Shown here one piece after another: positions 34,637 to 43,671 of a stretch of 64,000 nt of DNA (position 1 is the first letter of the stretch; every line of letters starts with the position of its first letter). Position numbers and translations under genes: made by a program. The DNA lies in contig JBBTSG010000014.1 of assembly GCA_038064775.1 (NCBI GenBank), forward strand, positions 5,059 through 69,058, given 5' to 3'. Source of the stretch: JBBTSG01 sp038064775 (GTDB taxonomy: Bacteria > Patescibacteriota > Minisyncoccia > UBA6257 > GWB1-50-10). The notes under the pieces are model-generated. The model was not told the DNA's origin, did no database searches, and saw nothing but the letters and a program-made list of their open reading frames with translations.

Positions 34637-34981
34637 CTATTTCAACTCAAGAACAATCAGTCCGCGCTTTCTTATTTTATCCCCATAAGCCGGAAAATGA
34701 TCGTACATTTTTTGCAAATCTTCTTTTGAAGAAGATTCTGGGTTGATGTTTCTTGCTTTGTAAATCCGCAGCATTGCGTCCACCGAATCAAAACGGCGCG
34801 CCCGCGTAACTTTCTTTTTTAACTTAGAACTACCGCAAACAAAAGTAATTTCATCGCCGGCTTTGATATCCCGATATCTAACAGAGGCCGCGCGCGTTTC
34901 CACTTTTTTCCGACCGCTTTCAATTGCGTCAAAAATAGCCTTTTCCGCCTTACGAATTCTAAAAACGTAACGTTTTACCAC
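34637..34981 (-). CDS. ASCH (PUA-like) domain protein
   Basis: 114 residues: VETRAASVRYRDIKAGDEITFVCG, KVTRARRFDSVDAMLRI and RGLIVLELK, the beta-barrel pattern of ASCH domains, which bind RNA or modified nucleotides in various contexts. Single-domain form. The role is unknown. Confidence 0.7.
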   Translation of the reverse strand: MVKRYVFRIRKAEKAIFDAIESGRKKVETRAASVRYRDIKAGDEITFVCGSSKLKKKVTRARRFDSVDAMLRIYKARNINPESSSKEDLQKMYDHFPAYGDKIRKRGLIVLELK

Positions 34982-35098
34982 CCTTTAATTATACGCCTTT
35001 TTCTTTAGGATGTCGAGGTAACTCGCCGTTGTTGAATCTTTCCAATTTAATCCTAACGCTTTTGAAATTTTCCACCCTGAATTTTAGTTCTATTTCTT

Positions 35099-35503
35099 TC
35101 ATGGTTTTATTAGGAATTCTTGGATTCCTTCATTATCTAAAAATGGTTTTAAATCGGGATAATTACTGAATTCGCTTGCGACAATCCATTTCATTTCTGA
35201 GTGATCTTCCTTATTTACTTGGATGTCTTGAGTATCAAGTTCAATCAGGAATGGTATTACCGTCCATTTACCCTCACCATCAGTGATATCGAATGAATCT
35301 GATTTTCTAATAATACTTCCTTTTGTATTTAGCTCTTCTTTAACCTCTCTTATAATTGTTTCTTCGGGAGATTCGAGATTATCCATAAACCCTGAGATAA
35401 ATTCCCACTGATTAGGAGCAAATTTCTTAGTTGCCGCACGTTTAGCAATTAAGTACTTATTCTTATTTCTTATAACAGCTATTGTGATAACGTAAGTTTC
35501 CAT
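35099..35503 (-). CDS. NUDIX hydrolase
   Basis: NUDIX box in SGFMDNLESPEETIIREVKEEL: G-x5-E-x7-REV-x-EE is complete, though the first G follows SGF rather than the usual GG. The start at ATG 35503 lies just past the secA stop; an ATG 12 bases upstream overlaps secA. The gene is probably translated from the secA transcript. Substrate unknown. Confidence 0.85.
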   Translation of the reverse strand: METYVITIAVIRNKNKYLIAKRAATKKFAPNQWEFISGFMDNLESPEETIIREVKEELNTKGSIIRKSDSFDITDGEGKWTVIPFLIELDTQDIQVNKEDHSEMKWIVASEFSNYPDLKPFLDNEGIQEFLIKP

Positions 35504-35504
35504 A

Positions 35505-38048
35505 TTATTTCCCATGACACTTCTTATATTTCTCTCCTGATCCGCACCAACAGGGATCGTTTCTTCCTATACTCTTGAATTCCGGTGGGGGCGCCTGCGT
35601 TTTTTGAGTTGGCTGATTTAGATTCTCCAGTTTCAAATCAAAAACCTGGAAAACCGTGTTAAAAACAATCGTTTCGAAATTCTTTTCGAGCGCTTGAAAA
35701 AGCTGATGCGCCTCGCGCCGATATTCCACAAGCGGTTCGTGCTGGCCGTAAGCGCGAATATTTACCGATTCGCGCAGACCGTCAAGATTTTCCAAGTGGT
35801 CAACCCAAAGCATATCTAAAATTCTGGCTAAATGTTGGCCGATTATAGCGGATCTTAACGGTTCAAATTCCGTGGGCACCGCCGCTACTTTTTTATTAAA
35901 TTCTTCAAATTGTTTTTGCCCTTCTTCATTCGGTTGGCTTTCCAGTTGGTTTTTTGTTGCTCCTAAAACTTTTTCAAAAATTTCTTCCAAAATCGGCCTT
36001 ACTTTATTTTCTTCGCCAAAGCGCAAAAACTTAGCACGCCGATCATAAACAACTTTCCGCTGTTTGTTTAGCACATCGTCAAAATCAAGAAGATGATGGC
36101 GAATATCAAAATTCGCTCCTTCCACTTTCGCTTGCGCTTGGTTCACCACCCGCGAAACCATACTTGATTCAATTGGAATATCAGAAGGAAAATTAAACCT
36201 TTCCATCAAAGCTTTTAACCGATCGCCGCCGAAAATCCGCGTTAAATCGTCTTCGAGCGAGAGAAAAAATCTTGAAGAACCCGGATCGCCTTGTCTGCCG
36301 CTCCGGCCGCGCAATTGATTATCAATCCGCCGCGCTTCGTGCCGCTCCGTGCCAATTATATGCAAGCCACCTAATTCTTTGATTCTTTCGGCAGCTGATT
36401 TATCCGGCGGATTGCCGCCTAAAACAATATCAACGCCACGGCCGGCCATATTTGTCGCAACAGTGACGGCGCCTAACCGACCAGCTTGAGCAATAATCTC
36501 CCCTTCCCGTTCGTTATTTTTGGCGTTTAAAACTTCATGAGGAACGTTAGCGCGCTTTAAATAATCAGAAATAATTTCGTTGTTTGTAATGGAGGTTGTG
36601 CCAAGCAACACGGGCTGGCCTTTTTTATTTTTTTCTTTAACTGCTTCGACAATAGCTTCATATTTCGCCTGCTTAGTTTTATAAATTGCGTCAGAGTGAT
36701 CCTCTCGAACCATTGGCCTATTTGATGGAATTGATTGAACGTCAAGGTTATAAACTTTATGAAATTCTTCGGCTGAGGTTTGCGCCGTGCCAGTCATGCC
36801 GGCAATTTTTTGGTAAAGCCGGAAATAATTTTGAATGGTGATAGTCGCGTAAGTGCGGTTTTCCTGCCGCACCGCCAAATTTTCTTTTGCTTCAATTGCC
36901 TGATGAAGGCCGCCTGAATAACGCCGGCCGTAAAGAATGCGACCGGTAAATTCGTCAACAATTAAAATTTCGCCGTTTTTTACCATGTATTCTTTGTCCC
37001 GCTTGAACAAAGTTTTGGCTTTCAAGCTTTCTTGCAAGAAGTGAACAAGTCGAGCGTTTGCCGGATCAAAAATATTTTTAATGCTGATCATTTTTTCCAC
37101 CTTATCCAACCCTGCTTCGGTGATATTCACCGATTTTATTTTTTCATCAACCGCGTAATCCTCTTCCGGTTTCAACGCTTCAACGACTTTGGCAAAAGTT
37201 TTGTAAAATTCGCTCGACTCCGCGTCTGGCGCGGCAATAATTAAAGGCGTCCGCGCCTCATCAATTAAAATACTATCCACTTCGTCAATGATGGCGTAAT
37301 TATGTCCGCGTTGAACTTTATCGGCTAATTTCAGAGTAAGATTGTCTCGCAAAAAATCAAAACCAAATTCGTGATTAGTGCCATAAGTAATGTCCGCCAA
37401 ATACGCCTCTTTTCTATTAATTGGCCGCAAAAATTTTTCAATAACGCGAAAACTGCCGACCTCGTCCCGTTCTTTGTCTAAATCACTAACTTCACCCTTC
37501 GACTCGCTCAGGGCAGGCCCTTCGACGCGGTTTAAAGCAAGAAATTCTGGATCATAAAGATAAGCGGTATCGTGAATAATGCAAGAAATTTTTAATCCGA
37601 GCGAGTGGTAAATTTGGCCCATCCAAACCGTATCGCGGCGCGCCAAATAATCGTTCACGGTAACCACGTGAACGCCGCGTCCGGTTAAAGCATTTAAATA
37701 CGTTGGTAATGTGGCGACTAATGTTTTTCCTTCGCCGGTTAACATCTCCGCAATTTTTCCTTCGTGAAGAACCATGCCGCCCATAAGCTGAACATCAAAA
37801 TGGCGCTGGCCGAGTTCGCGTTTTGCCGCTTCGCGAACCAAAGCGAAAGCTTCCGGCAAAACTTCTTCAAGAACTTCTTTATCACCATTTTTTGATTTAA
37901 CTTCTTCTCGCAGTTTTAATGATTTTTCCTTAAGTTCTTCGCTACTTAACTTTTCAATTTCTTTCTCTTTATCGTTTACAAGCAAAACAACGCCTTCGAG
38001 GCGTCGCAGAATTCTTCCGGAGAATAATTTTGTTAAAAATGATGCCAT
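35505..38048 (-). CDS. secA: Preprotein translocase ATPase SecA
   Basis: Motor of Sec export. Walker A MLTGEGKTLVATLP, DYLARRD, IDEVDSILIDEARTPLI, MTGTAQTSAEEF, TNMAGRGVDIVLGG and GTERHEARRIDNQLRGRSGRQGD mark the two nucleotide-binding domains, and the C-terminus carries the zinc-binding CWCGSGEKYKKCHGK. The 847-residue length is normal. Within the first nucleotide-binding domain, residues ~172-185 (with GPALSESKG) are encoded by a family-A palindrome and interrupt a loop. No SD precedes the ATG; instead the 5' leader holds two competing hairpins. Confidence 0.97.
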   Translation of the reverse strand: MASFLTKLFSGRILRRLEGVVLLVNDKEKEIEKLSSEELKEKSLKLREEVKSKNGDKEVLEEVLPEAFALVREAAKRELGQRHFDVQLMGGMVLHEGKIAEMLTGEGKTLVATLPTYLNALTGRGVHVVTVNDYLARRDTVWMGQIYHSLGLKISCIIHDTAYLYDPEFLALNRVEGPALSESKGEVSDLDKERDEVGSFRVIEKFLRPINRKEAYLADITYGTNHEFGFDFLRDNLTLKLADKVQRGHNYAIIDEVDSILIDEARTPLIIAAPDAESSEFYKTFAKVVEALKPEEDYAVDEKIKSVNITEAGLDKVEKMISIKNIFDPANARLVHFLQESLKAKTLFKRDKEYMVKNGEILIVDEFTGRILYGRRYSGGLHQAIEAKENLAVRQENRTYATITIQNYFRLYQKIAGMTGTAQTSAEEFHKVYNLDVQSIPSNRPMVREDHSDAIYKTKQAKYEAIVEAVKEKNKKGQPVLLGTTSITNNEIISDYLKRANVPHEVLNAKNNEREGEIIAQAGRLGAVTVATNMAGRGVDIVLGGNPPDKSAAERIKELGGLHIIGTERHEARRIDNQLRGRSGRQGDPGSSRFFLSLEDDLTRIFGGDRLKALMERFNFPSDIPIESSMVSRVVNQAQAKVEGANFDIRHHLLDFDDVLNKQRKVVYDRRAKFLRFGEENKVRPILEEIFEKVLGATKNQLESQPNEEGQKQFEEFNKKVAAVPTEFEPLRSAIIGQHLARILDMLWVDHLENLDGLRESVNIRAYGQHEPLVEYRREAHQLFQALEKNFETIVFNTVFQVFDLKLENLNQPTQKTQAPPPEFKSIGRNDPCWCGSGEKYKKCHGK
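37494..37530. repeat. Family-A palindrome inside secA
   Basis: CCCTTCGACTCGCTCAGGGC followed by AGGCCCTTCGACGCGG: one full palindrome plus half of a second, in frame, giving the extra residues GPALSESKG in SecA. Confidence 0.75.
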
Positions 38049-38055
38049 TCTATTA

Positions 38056-38122
38056 GGAGGTCGGGCGGATAGCGGTGACCTCCAATTTTTTTTGAATTAG
38101 CGAGTGCTCTATCTATCCGCCC
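38056..38122 (-). promoter_or_regulatory. secA leader with two mutually exclusive hairpins
   Basis: In the secA mRNA sense the leader contains GGGCGGATAG (38072-38063 complement partner at 38113-38122) that can form a 10-bp stem with CTATCCGCCC. The latter also lies in the loop of a second possible stem GGAGGTC / GACCTCC (38056-38062 with 38077-38083). Both cannot form at once. GGAGGT is a perfect SD-like string and GACCTCC its complement, and the latter sits eight bases before the secA ATG. A TTGATA...TACTAC pair about 20 bp further up may be the promoter. This has the layout of an expression switch. Confidence 0.5.
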
Positions 38123-38170
38123 GTAGTATTATGCCACTTCAAGCTATCAATGAACAAGGGTCATAAAATA

Positions 38171-38200
38171 TTGATATTAAAAGCGAAAGAGAGGTATAGT
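38171..38200 (+). promoter_or_regulatory. Promoter of the exported HExxH protein gene
   Basis: TTGATA (38171-38176), 18 bp, TATAGT (38195-38200), 41 bp before the start codon. Confidence 0.6.
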
Positions 38201-38241
38201 TACGAAAGAATAATTTTACAAATTAATATAAGGAGTTGAAA

Positions 38242-41200
38242 ATGAAAAGAAATAGCTTAATTCTTACCTGTTTTTTGACGCTTTCGTTATTCTTTAACGA
38301 AACAGCGGAAGGACAAAGAAATCGGACGTTGATGTCAAGGCCTTTTGAATGGCAAATGATTCGGGGTGATCATTATATGATTTACTTCCCTAAACAAACC
38401 GAAACTATTGCTAGAAAGGTGGCAAAAGAAATTCCGACTATTCTTAAACTTTATTCGGAGAAAATTTTTGTCACAGAAAGACCAATAAATGTTCCAAAAG
38501 ACACACTCGAAAAATACCGCTACACAAGCGACAATAAGCTACCAAAATGGCTTACGCATCGGCCGTTCATAAGCGATACTCTCGGAAATGTAATCTATAA
38601 AAAACTTTACTGGCTACCAGAAACGCTCGTTATCGTTCTTTATCCCAATATGCAAGATTTTGGTGAACAGCGAATTGTTGATGAGTTTTTCCCGCCGGGA
38701 GTTTTGGGATTTACCGAGTATGGAAATAATCGAATTGCTCTTCCGTATAGCGGTAATGATCACGAATTCAAAGCAACTTTAAGCCACGAAATCGCTCACG
38801 CTTGTCAAAATCTTTTTGTTAAAGATGAATCTGATGTTGCTGATAAGCTTGGTTTGCCAAACAACAGCAGGCCTCGATACCCTCTTTGGTTTAGCGAAGG
38901 GTTTGCGGAATTTTCTTCAAGCGATATTTATATGGATTCTCTAGGAGAGCAGAGCGATTATCGACGTTATCGCACCGAAGAAATAAATTTAGAACTCACA
39001 GTTAATGAGAAGATACCTTCGCTTGAAGAATTAAAATATAACGGCGGATTTCTGGTTTACACTATGGGCTACGAATTCCTGCGCTTTATGGCAAAACGTT
39101 TTGCGCCTGATTCTATTTCAAATCTTATGAAAAAAACTGCGCGTAACGAGGATTTTGAAAAAGCTTGGCTTCACACCTTCAAAGAACCGCTTCTTACTTC
39201 AGAAACAGAATGGTGGAAAAAAAGAAAAGTGCTTTATGACTTAAGAACACTTTTTGAAAAAGCTGATAAACTACCGCAGGAAAAAATCGAATCCGATTCG
39301 ATACAGGGCATTAAAGAATTAGAAATAATCGGCAAGGCTGGTTTTGACCCAAAAACTAGAACGATTGTCTTTTACGAGCCAAAAAAGAAATGGGGCATTA
39401 ATGTGGCAAGTTTCAGTTTCGATGATACGGATATTACCAAATCAAAAATTGAAATTGACCATCAATTTGCAAATAAATCGCTTTGGTATCGTTTAAACAA
39501 TCCACCGGCTGTTTTCGGCGATCGGGTTCTTATTACTCTTTCGGGCGTTAATCAAAATTACATCCGTATTTTTGAACTTCAGCGTGGAACCGATGGAGAA
39601 AGAACTGGCGTAGAACTTAAAGAAGAAATCACTATTCCTGGAATTCTTTGGGTTAAGGATTTCCGCTTCGAGAGCGAAGATTTATTTTACTTCGTCGGTA
39701 TGGATACTCTTGGCGAAGAAAATATTTATAGTTATTCAATTCTAAAAAAGGAATTGTCGAAACTCACGAATACTTCAGTAGCTAAAGAACAACCGGGAAT
39801 CTTTGATCAAAAACTTGTCTACATAGCGAGTGGTAACGCGCGCGATGAGCATTTTCTATGCATTGAAGAAAAAGGCGAGGTCTCTCGTGTTAGTTTTTCG
39901 AATGAACGATTCGTTGATCAATGGATTGCGGATTCTTCTTGGATTATTGTGAAAGTTTTAACCGATAAGGCGATCCCCGACCTTATCTTTTGGCCTAAAG
40001 GCAGTTCTTTCGCTTACCGATATAAGTATGGCAATCCTTTTTACGGCGATACTGGTATAAATTACGTCCGTTACCCGTTTGTTAGCCAACTTCTCGGTTT
40101 TTCTTCCGATGGAAAATTCATAGTAAGGGAAAGTAAAACCAAAGACGCGGAAAATGGCCGTTTTGTAGTCATCACGCTCGATACAAGTCTTCTCGAAAAA
40201 ATCGAAGTGAAAATCATAAAAGGAATTCCTCAATCTGCTCAATTTATAAACGACACTTCTAAAGTTGAGCCGCCTAACGATTCTTATAAATATCGGGGCG
40301 ATTTGCCGTTTGATAATATCTTCGGCATCGACTTCCCAGGAATGGGAAAAACGAACGCTACTGGTGAAAAAGGAATGGAGATTAGCATGTTACTTGACAG
40401 ACGATATGCTTATCAACATATGGGAGTTCGCTGGTTTGATTTTTCGAAAAGGTTAAGAAAGGAAACGGGACTTGGCGTAACAGGTCAACTAAGAGTACGG
40501 CGCTCGCCGGAATCTGGGCAGGAAGAACTCATCAAAGGAGGTATTCTTGAACTGAAACGGAGTTATAGCTGGCCATTTGATCTCGAAAACAGCATTACTC
40601 TTATGGGTGGCGTTGGTTTTTATGCCCAGCAACCACCCGACATAACTGTTCGTGACACTACAAAAAAAGATTCTTTGAATTGTGGCATCTTTGGTTGTGG
40701 CGATACCTTGAAAACAGTTGCTCAACCCGCTTTCTTGCATTCAACCGTAATTCGGCTTGAAGCGAAATTTGTTTCGGACGGCAGTTTCGTAGATTTTTTC
40801 CGTTCCACAAAACACGGACATTATCTTGCTGTAAACTACGGCGTCATTAAGGGATTTTTAGGAGCGCTTCACAATACCGAAATTAACACCGAATTTGATG
40901 TTGACTTACGGTATTACTTCCGACCTTGGCAAGCTCGTCCTTATTTAGCGACTAGAGTTTTTTACGGAATTTCAACTGGTTATGGACCGTACGCTTTTTT
41001 CAATCCAGATCTCTATCGCAAACCGGGTTTTTACAGATTTAATTGGAGTAAAAGTTTTGGTAATAAAGTCTTCCTTTATAATCTGGAAGCTCGATTCCCT
41101 CTTTTTAGATTCTTTATGACTAATTATGAATTTTGGGAACATGAACGGCCTTGGTGGTTTTTCTCTTTCCAAGTAGCACCTTTCTTTTCCGGCGGCGATA

Positions 41201-41361
41201 TTAAATGGCTCGGCGAACCGTTTAGCTTTGTGAATCGTTTCGGATTTGCCTGTAAAATGAGCTTATTTAGCTGGGCGCCAGCTTACTTAAGATATGAGTA
41301 TTATAAATATCTTGATGAACAACCTTGGCAATCAGCTATGACTTTTGAATTTGAGTACTAA
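38242..41361 (+). CDS. Large exported HExxH (peptidase MA-like) protein with barrel-like C-terminus
   Basis: 1039 residues from an ATG preceded by AAGGAG. A signal peptide (~1-25) is followed by a gluzincin-like metalloprotease domain: HEIAH at 182-186 and WFSEGFAEF at 216-224, whose Glu would be the third zinc ligand. The middle (~280-690) has repeated short beta strands ending in charged turns, like a TolB/WD-type propeller. The last ~250 residues alternate aromatic and polar residues (LRYYFRPWQARPYLATRVFYG and similar) and end in MTFEFEY, as outer-membrane beta-barrels do. Such proteins occur in bacteria with an outer membrane, so its presence among Patescibacteria genes is unexpected. Confidence 0.65.
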   Translation: MKRNSLILTCFLTLSLFFNETAEGQRNRTLMSRPFEWQMIRGDHYMIYFPKQTETIARKVAKEIPTILKLYSEKIFVTERPINVPKDTLEKYRYTSDNKLPKWLTHRPFISDTLGNVIYKKLYWLPETLVIVLYPNMQDFGEQRIVDEFFPPGVLGFTEYGNNRIALPYSGNDHEFKATLSHEIAHACQNLFVKDESDVADKLGLPNNSRPRYPLWFSEGFAEFSSSDIYMDSLGEQSDYRRYRTEEINLELTVNEKIPSLEELKYNGGFLVYTMGYEFLRFMAKRFAPDSISNLMKKTARNEDFEKAWLHTFKEPLLTSETEWWKKRKVLYDLRTLFEKADKLPQEKIESDSIQGIKELEIIGKAGFDPKTRTIVFYEPKKKWGINVASFSFDDTDITKSKIEIDHQFANKSLWYRLNNPPAVFGDRVLITLSGVNQNYIRIFELQRGTDGERTGVELKEEITIPGILWVKDFRFESEDLFYFVGMDTLGEENIYSYSILKKELSKLTNTSVAKEQPGIFDQKLVYIASGNARDEHFLCIEEKGEVSRVSFSNERFVDQWIADSSWIIVKVLTDKAIPDLIFWPKGSSFAYRYKYGNPFYGDTGINYVRYPFVSQLLGFSSDGKFIVRESKTKDAENGRFVVITLDTSLLEKIEVKIIKGIPQSAQFINDTSKVEPPNDSYKYRGDLPFDNIFGIDFPGMGKTNATGEKGMEISMLLDRRYAYQHMGVRWFDFSKRLRKETGLGVTGQLRVRRSPESGQEELIKGGILELKRSYSWPFDLENSITLMGGVGFYAQQPPDITVRDTTKKDSLNCGIFGCGDTLKTVAQPAFLHSTVIRLEAKFVSDGSFVDFFRSTKHGHYLAVNYGVIKGFLGALHNTEINTEFDVDLRYYFRPWQARPYLATRVFYGISTGYGPYAFFNPDLYRKPGFYRFNWSKSFGNKVFLYNLEARFPLFRFFMTNYEFWEHERPWWFFSFQVAPFFSGGDIKWLGEPFSFVNRFGFACKMSLFSWAPAYLRYEYYKYLDEQPWQSAMTFEFEY

Positions 41362-41367
41362 AAAATA

Positions 41368-41399
41368 GCCCTGACGTAAAAAACGTCGGGGCTTTTCTT
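41368..41399 (+). terminator. Terminator of the exported HExxH gene
   Basis: AGCCC-GACGT / ACGTC-GGGCT stem followed by TTTTCTTTT. Confidence 0.75.
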
Positions 41400-41406
41400 T
41401 TGCCTG

Positions 41407-41514
41407 AAAAAAACCTCCGCCCTTGCGGGCGGAGGAGAAATTAGAAGGGCTTACCTTGGTTTTCGCCGCGAACCGAAGTTCTTGACGACAAGGCAAACTC
41501 AGCACTTCACTAAC
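41407..41514 (-). ncRNA. Candidate ~110-nt structured RNA, unassigned
   Basis: A consensus promoter (41521-41549) and a strong terminator (CCTCCGCCC/GGGCGGAGG then T7, 41407-41435) bracket a gap without a reading frame. The RNA folds well: GAAC-TTCG-GTTC tetraloop hairpin at the tip, then TCGTC/GGCGA, then TTTGCCTTG with CAAGGTAAG. The size would suit a small SRP RNA, but the conserved SRP tip (GGAA loop and AGCAG) is absent, so I leave it unassigned. Confidence 0.5.
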
Positions 41515-41520
41515 AAAAGC

Positions 41521-41549
41521 ATAGTAGCATACATCTATTTAAATTGCAA
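41521..41549 (-). promoter_or_regulatory. Promoter of the small RNA
   Basis: Minus strand TTGCAA (41544-41549), 17 bp, TACTAT (41521-41526), directly behind the rmuC stop codon. Confidence 0.6.
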
Positions 41550-41550
41550 G

Positions 41551-42597
41551 TCACAAAAGTTGATCTTCCGATTTTGGACCTTCAACCGCTAACGGTTTGA
41601 TTTCCATTGCTTCGCCAGTAATCTGTAAAACGTCTTTATCAATTTTCCCGAATTCTTTATAAGCATTGTTATACATATTAACAGTGGTGCCTAAATTCTT
41701 GCCGAGCCGCTGCATGTAATCGTCGTAAGAACCAAGGTGTTTACTTAAACGCTCTACTTGCTTGATAATATCGCGGGCTTGCTCGGAAATTTTTTGGTTT
41801 CTTAAACCTTGTAAAACTGTTTGAAGATAAGCTAAAAAAGAAGTTGGCGAAACTATAATCACTTTCTTTTGGCCGGCGTAACTAATTAAATTTTTCGTAT
41901 CGTCAGTCACTGCCCCCACTTTATTGATTAGTAAATCGTAATAAACCGCCTCTGATGGAATAAACATAAAAGCGAAATCCATGGTGTTTTCTTCTGGCTT
42001 CACGTATTTTGACGTTTCATCAATCCGGTTTTTCAAGTCATTAACAAAAGCTGATTCGTATTTTTTTCGATCGGTATCATCACGCGCTTCGAGAATACGG
42101 TTATAATTTTCCAAACTAAATTTCGAATCAATCGGAATAATCCGCTTATCAATTAAAACAACCGCATCAACAATCACGCCATCGCTAAAGGCGTATTGCA
42201 TTTTATAGGCGCCGGGCGGCAAAACATTTTTCAAAACCGTTTCCAAATAATACTCGCCCAAAATCCCCCGCTGTTTCGGGTTTTTTAAAATATCCTGCAG
42301 ATTTTTCAACTGATCAGCGAAATTCACTACTTGTTTATTAGTCTCATCAAGGCGAGTCAATTTTTCGGTGACGTCACGGATAATTTTGGCGCTCTCGCCG
42401 AATTGCCGCTGGATTACCTTAGTTGATTCACCAAGTTTGCTGTCGAGCGTCCGGCCGATCTCGTTAATCTGATTTTGAAGCATTACGAACGACTGATCGC
42501 CATTCTTGCCTTTCCTTTGCTCGGAAAGAAACCGAAAAATTAAGGCAAAGCCAGCGATTATTACTAATACCAAAATGCCAAGAATTATTTCAACCAT
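41551..42597 (-). CDS. rmuC: DNA recombination protein RmuC
   Basis: N-terminal membrane helix (residues 3-24), a coiled-coil stretch (~40-110) and the RmuC nuclease-like domain: KQRGILGEYYLETVLKNVLPPGAY, VDAVVLIDKRIIPIDSKFSLENY, MDFAFMFIPSEAVYYDLL and IVSPTSFLAYLQTVLQGLRNQ. RmuC limits recombination between inverted repeats in E. coli; that is of interest in a genome so rich in palindromes, although the link is inference. The length (348) is somewhat short. Confidence 0.9.
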   Translation of the reverse strand: MVEIILGILVLVIIAGFALIFRFLSEQRKGKNGDQSFVMLQNQINEIGRTLDSKLGESTKVIQRQFGESAKIIRDVTEKLTRLDETNKQVVNFADQLKNLQDILKNPKQRGILGEYYLETVLKNVLPPGAYKMQYAFSDGVIVDAVVLIDKRIIPIDSKFSLENYNRILEARDDTDRKKYESAFVNDLKNRIDETSKYVKPEENTMDFAFMFIPSEAVYYDLLINKVGAVTDDTKNLISYAGQKKVIIVSPTSFLAYLQTVLQGLRNQKISEQARDIIKQVERLSKHLGSYDDYMQRLGKNLGTTVNMYNNAYKEFGKIDKDVLQITGEAMEIKPLAVEGPKSEDQLL

Positions 42598-42692
42598 GAA
42601 TGATATTCATTTTACATTATTTAATCACCTTAAAACAACAAAGATATTGCTAAGAAAAATGTCTCGGAGCTCGAGCGGGCGTTGTTGCTCCC

Positions 42693-43028
42693 CTAGTTCA
42701 CAGAAATGATTGTGGCGAGGGCAATTAAAATAATGAAAGCAATAAGAATATTAAAAGAGAAGAAAATGATAGAAATAAACCTCTGACGGTAGAAAAACTG
42801 GTAAGCTAAAAACGTATTTACAATAAAGGCAACAAAACCAGTAAGCCAAATCCATGATAAATCGCTCGGCGCTCCAAAAACGTCAACGCCGCGAAAAGAG
42901 TCAAAATGAAGAATAATTGTTGATGGCAAACCTCCTAAATTAAAAAAAACAACAAAACCGCTTATCAAAAAAAGCCCGGCACTTATCGCTGTTAAAACCA
43001 ACGGTAATTTTTGTTTGAGGATGAGCAT
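42693..43028 (-). CDS. Small membrane protein, DUF1648-like
   Basis: 111 residues with three hydrophobic helices (~9-30, ~60-78, ~85-108) and the motif LPSTIILHFDSFRGVDVFG between the first two, which recalls the DUF1648 domain of SdpI-like proteins. Function not known. Confidence 0.55.
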   Translation of the reverse strand: MLILKQKLPLVLTAISAGLFLISGFVVFFNLGGLPSTIILHFDSFRGVDVFGAPSDLSWIWLTGFVAFIVNTFLAYQFFYRQRFISIIFFSFNILIAFIILIALATIISVN

Positions 43029-43133
43029 TTGTGCTGTAATTATACACTTTGCACGAACCTATTTTGAATAAAACTGACGATGAGCTTCGCGCGTCCCACC
43101 TTCTGGCTTTGAAAAAGCCGATTAGTTCGTTGT

Positions 43134-43220
43134 TGGTGCGCGGGAGAGGATTCGAACCTCCAAGCCCTTGCGGGCGCTACCACCTCAAGGTAGTGCGTCT
43201 GCCAGTTTCGCCACCCGCGC
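43134..43220 (-). tRNA. tRNA-Leu (anticodon GAG), CCA encoded
   Basis: Acceptor GCGCGGG/CCCGCGC, anticodon arm CTACC-TTGAGGT-GGTAG giving GAG, a long class II variable arm (CGCCCGCAAGGGCTT) and T-arm with GGTTCGAATCC. ACCA at the 3' end is genomically encoded, unlike the other two tRNAs in the window. Confidence 0.95.
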
Positions 43221-43398
43221 AAGACAGTAATAATATATCCGATTTATCGCTGTTTTTCAATAATAATTTGACAGATAAATAGCAATACGATTATTATTAA
43301 CTAGGTAGTCGATGGCTCCCCGTCTTTGGCGGGATGCTCATATAATTGTAGTGAAATTTTCTTCGCTACGATTACGAGCTCAAAAATTTCAACATATT

Positions 43399-43671
43399 AT
43401 GGCACATACAAAAGCTAAGGGTTCAAGTAAGCTCGGACGCGAATCCGAGTCAAAACGGCTTGGCGTAAAACTTCAAGACGGCGAAAAAGTAGCGCCGGGC
43501 GAGATTATTGTTCGCCAACGCGGCACGAAATTTTATCCAGGACAAAACGTTAAACGTGGCGCGGACGACACGCTCTACGCCCTTAAAAGCGGTTCGGTTA
43601 AATTTACTACTTCAAAACGCACGCATTTTGACGGCTCAAAGAAATTTGTGAATGTTGTTCAAGTGATCTAA
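43399..43671 (+). CDS. rpmA: 50S ribosomal protein L27
   Basis: 90 residues: [39 protein letters not shown] and [15 protein letters not shown] are the L27 pattern. The N-terminus begins directly at the functional start without a cleavable extension. rplU, the usual partner upstream, is not here. Upstream there are two promoter-like sets (TTGACA-18-TATTAT near 43247 and a TATAAT at 43339). The 3' end overlaps the convergent rplI gene by 36 bp. Confidence 0.95.
   Translation: MAHTKAKGSSKLGRESESKRLGVKLQDGEKVAPGEIIVRQRGTKFYPGQNVKRGADDTLYALKSGSVKFTTSKRTHFDGSKKFVNVVQVI

Noticed and set aside
41407..41514. Small SRP RNA
   Set aside because: The tip is a UUCG loop; the conserved GGAA loop with the AGCAG internal loop is missing.
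43049..43282. Open frames across tRNA-Leu
   Set aside because: They are chance frames through the tRNA on both strands; the tRNA explains the sequence.
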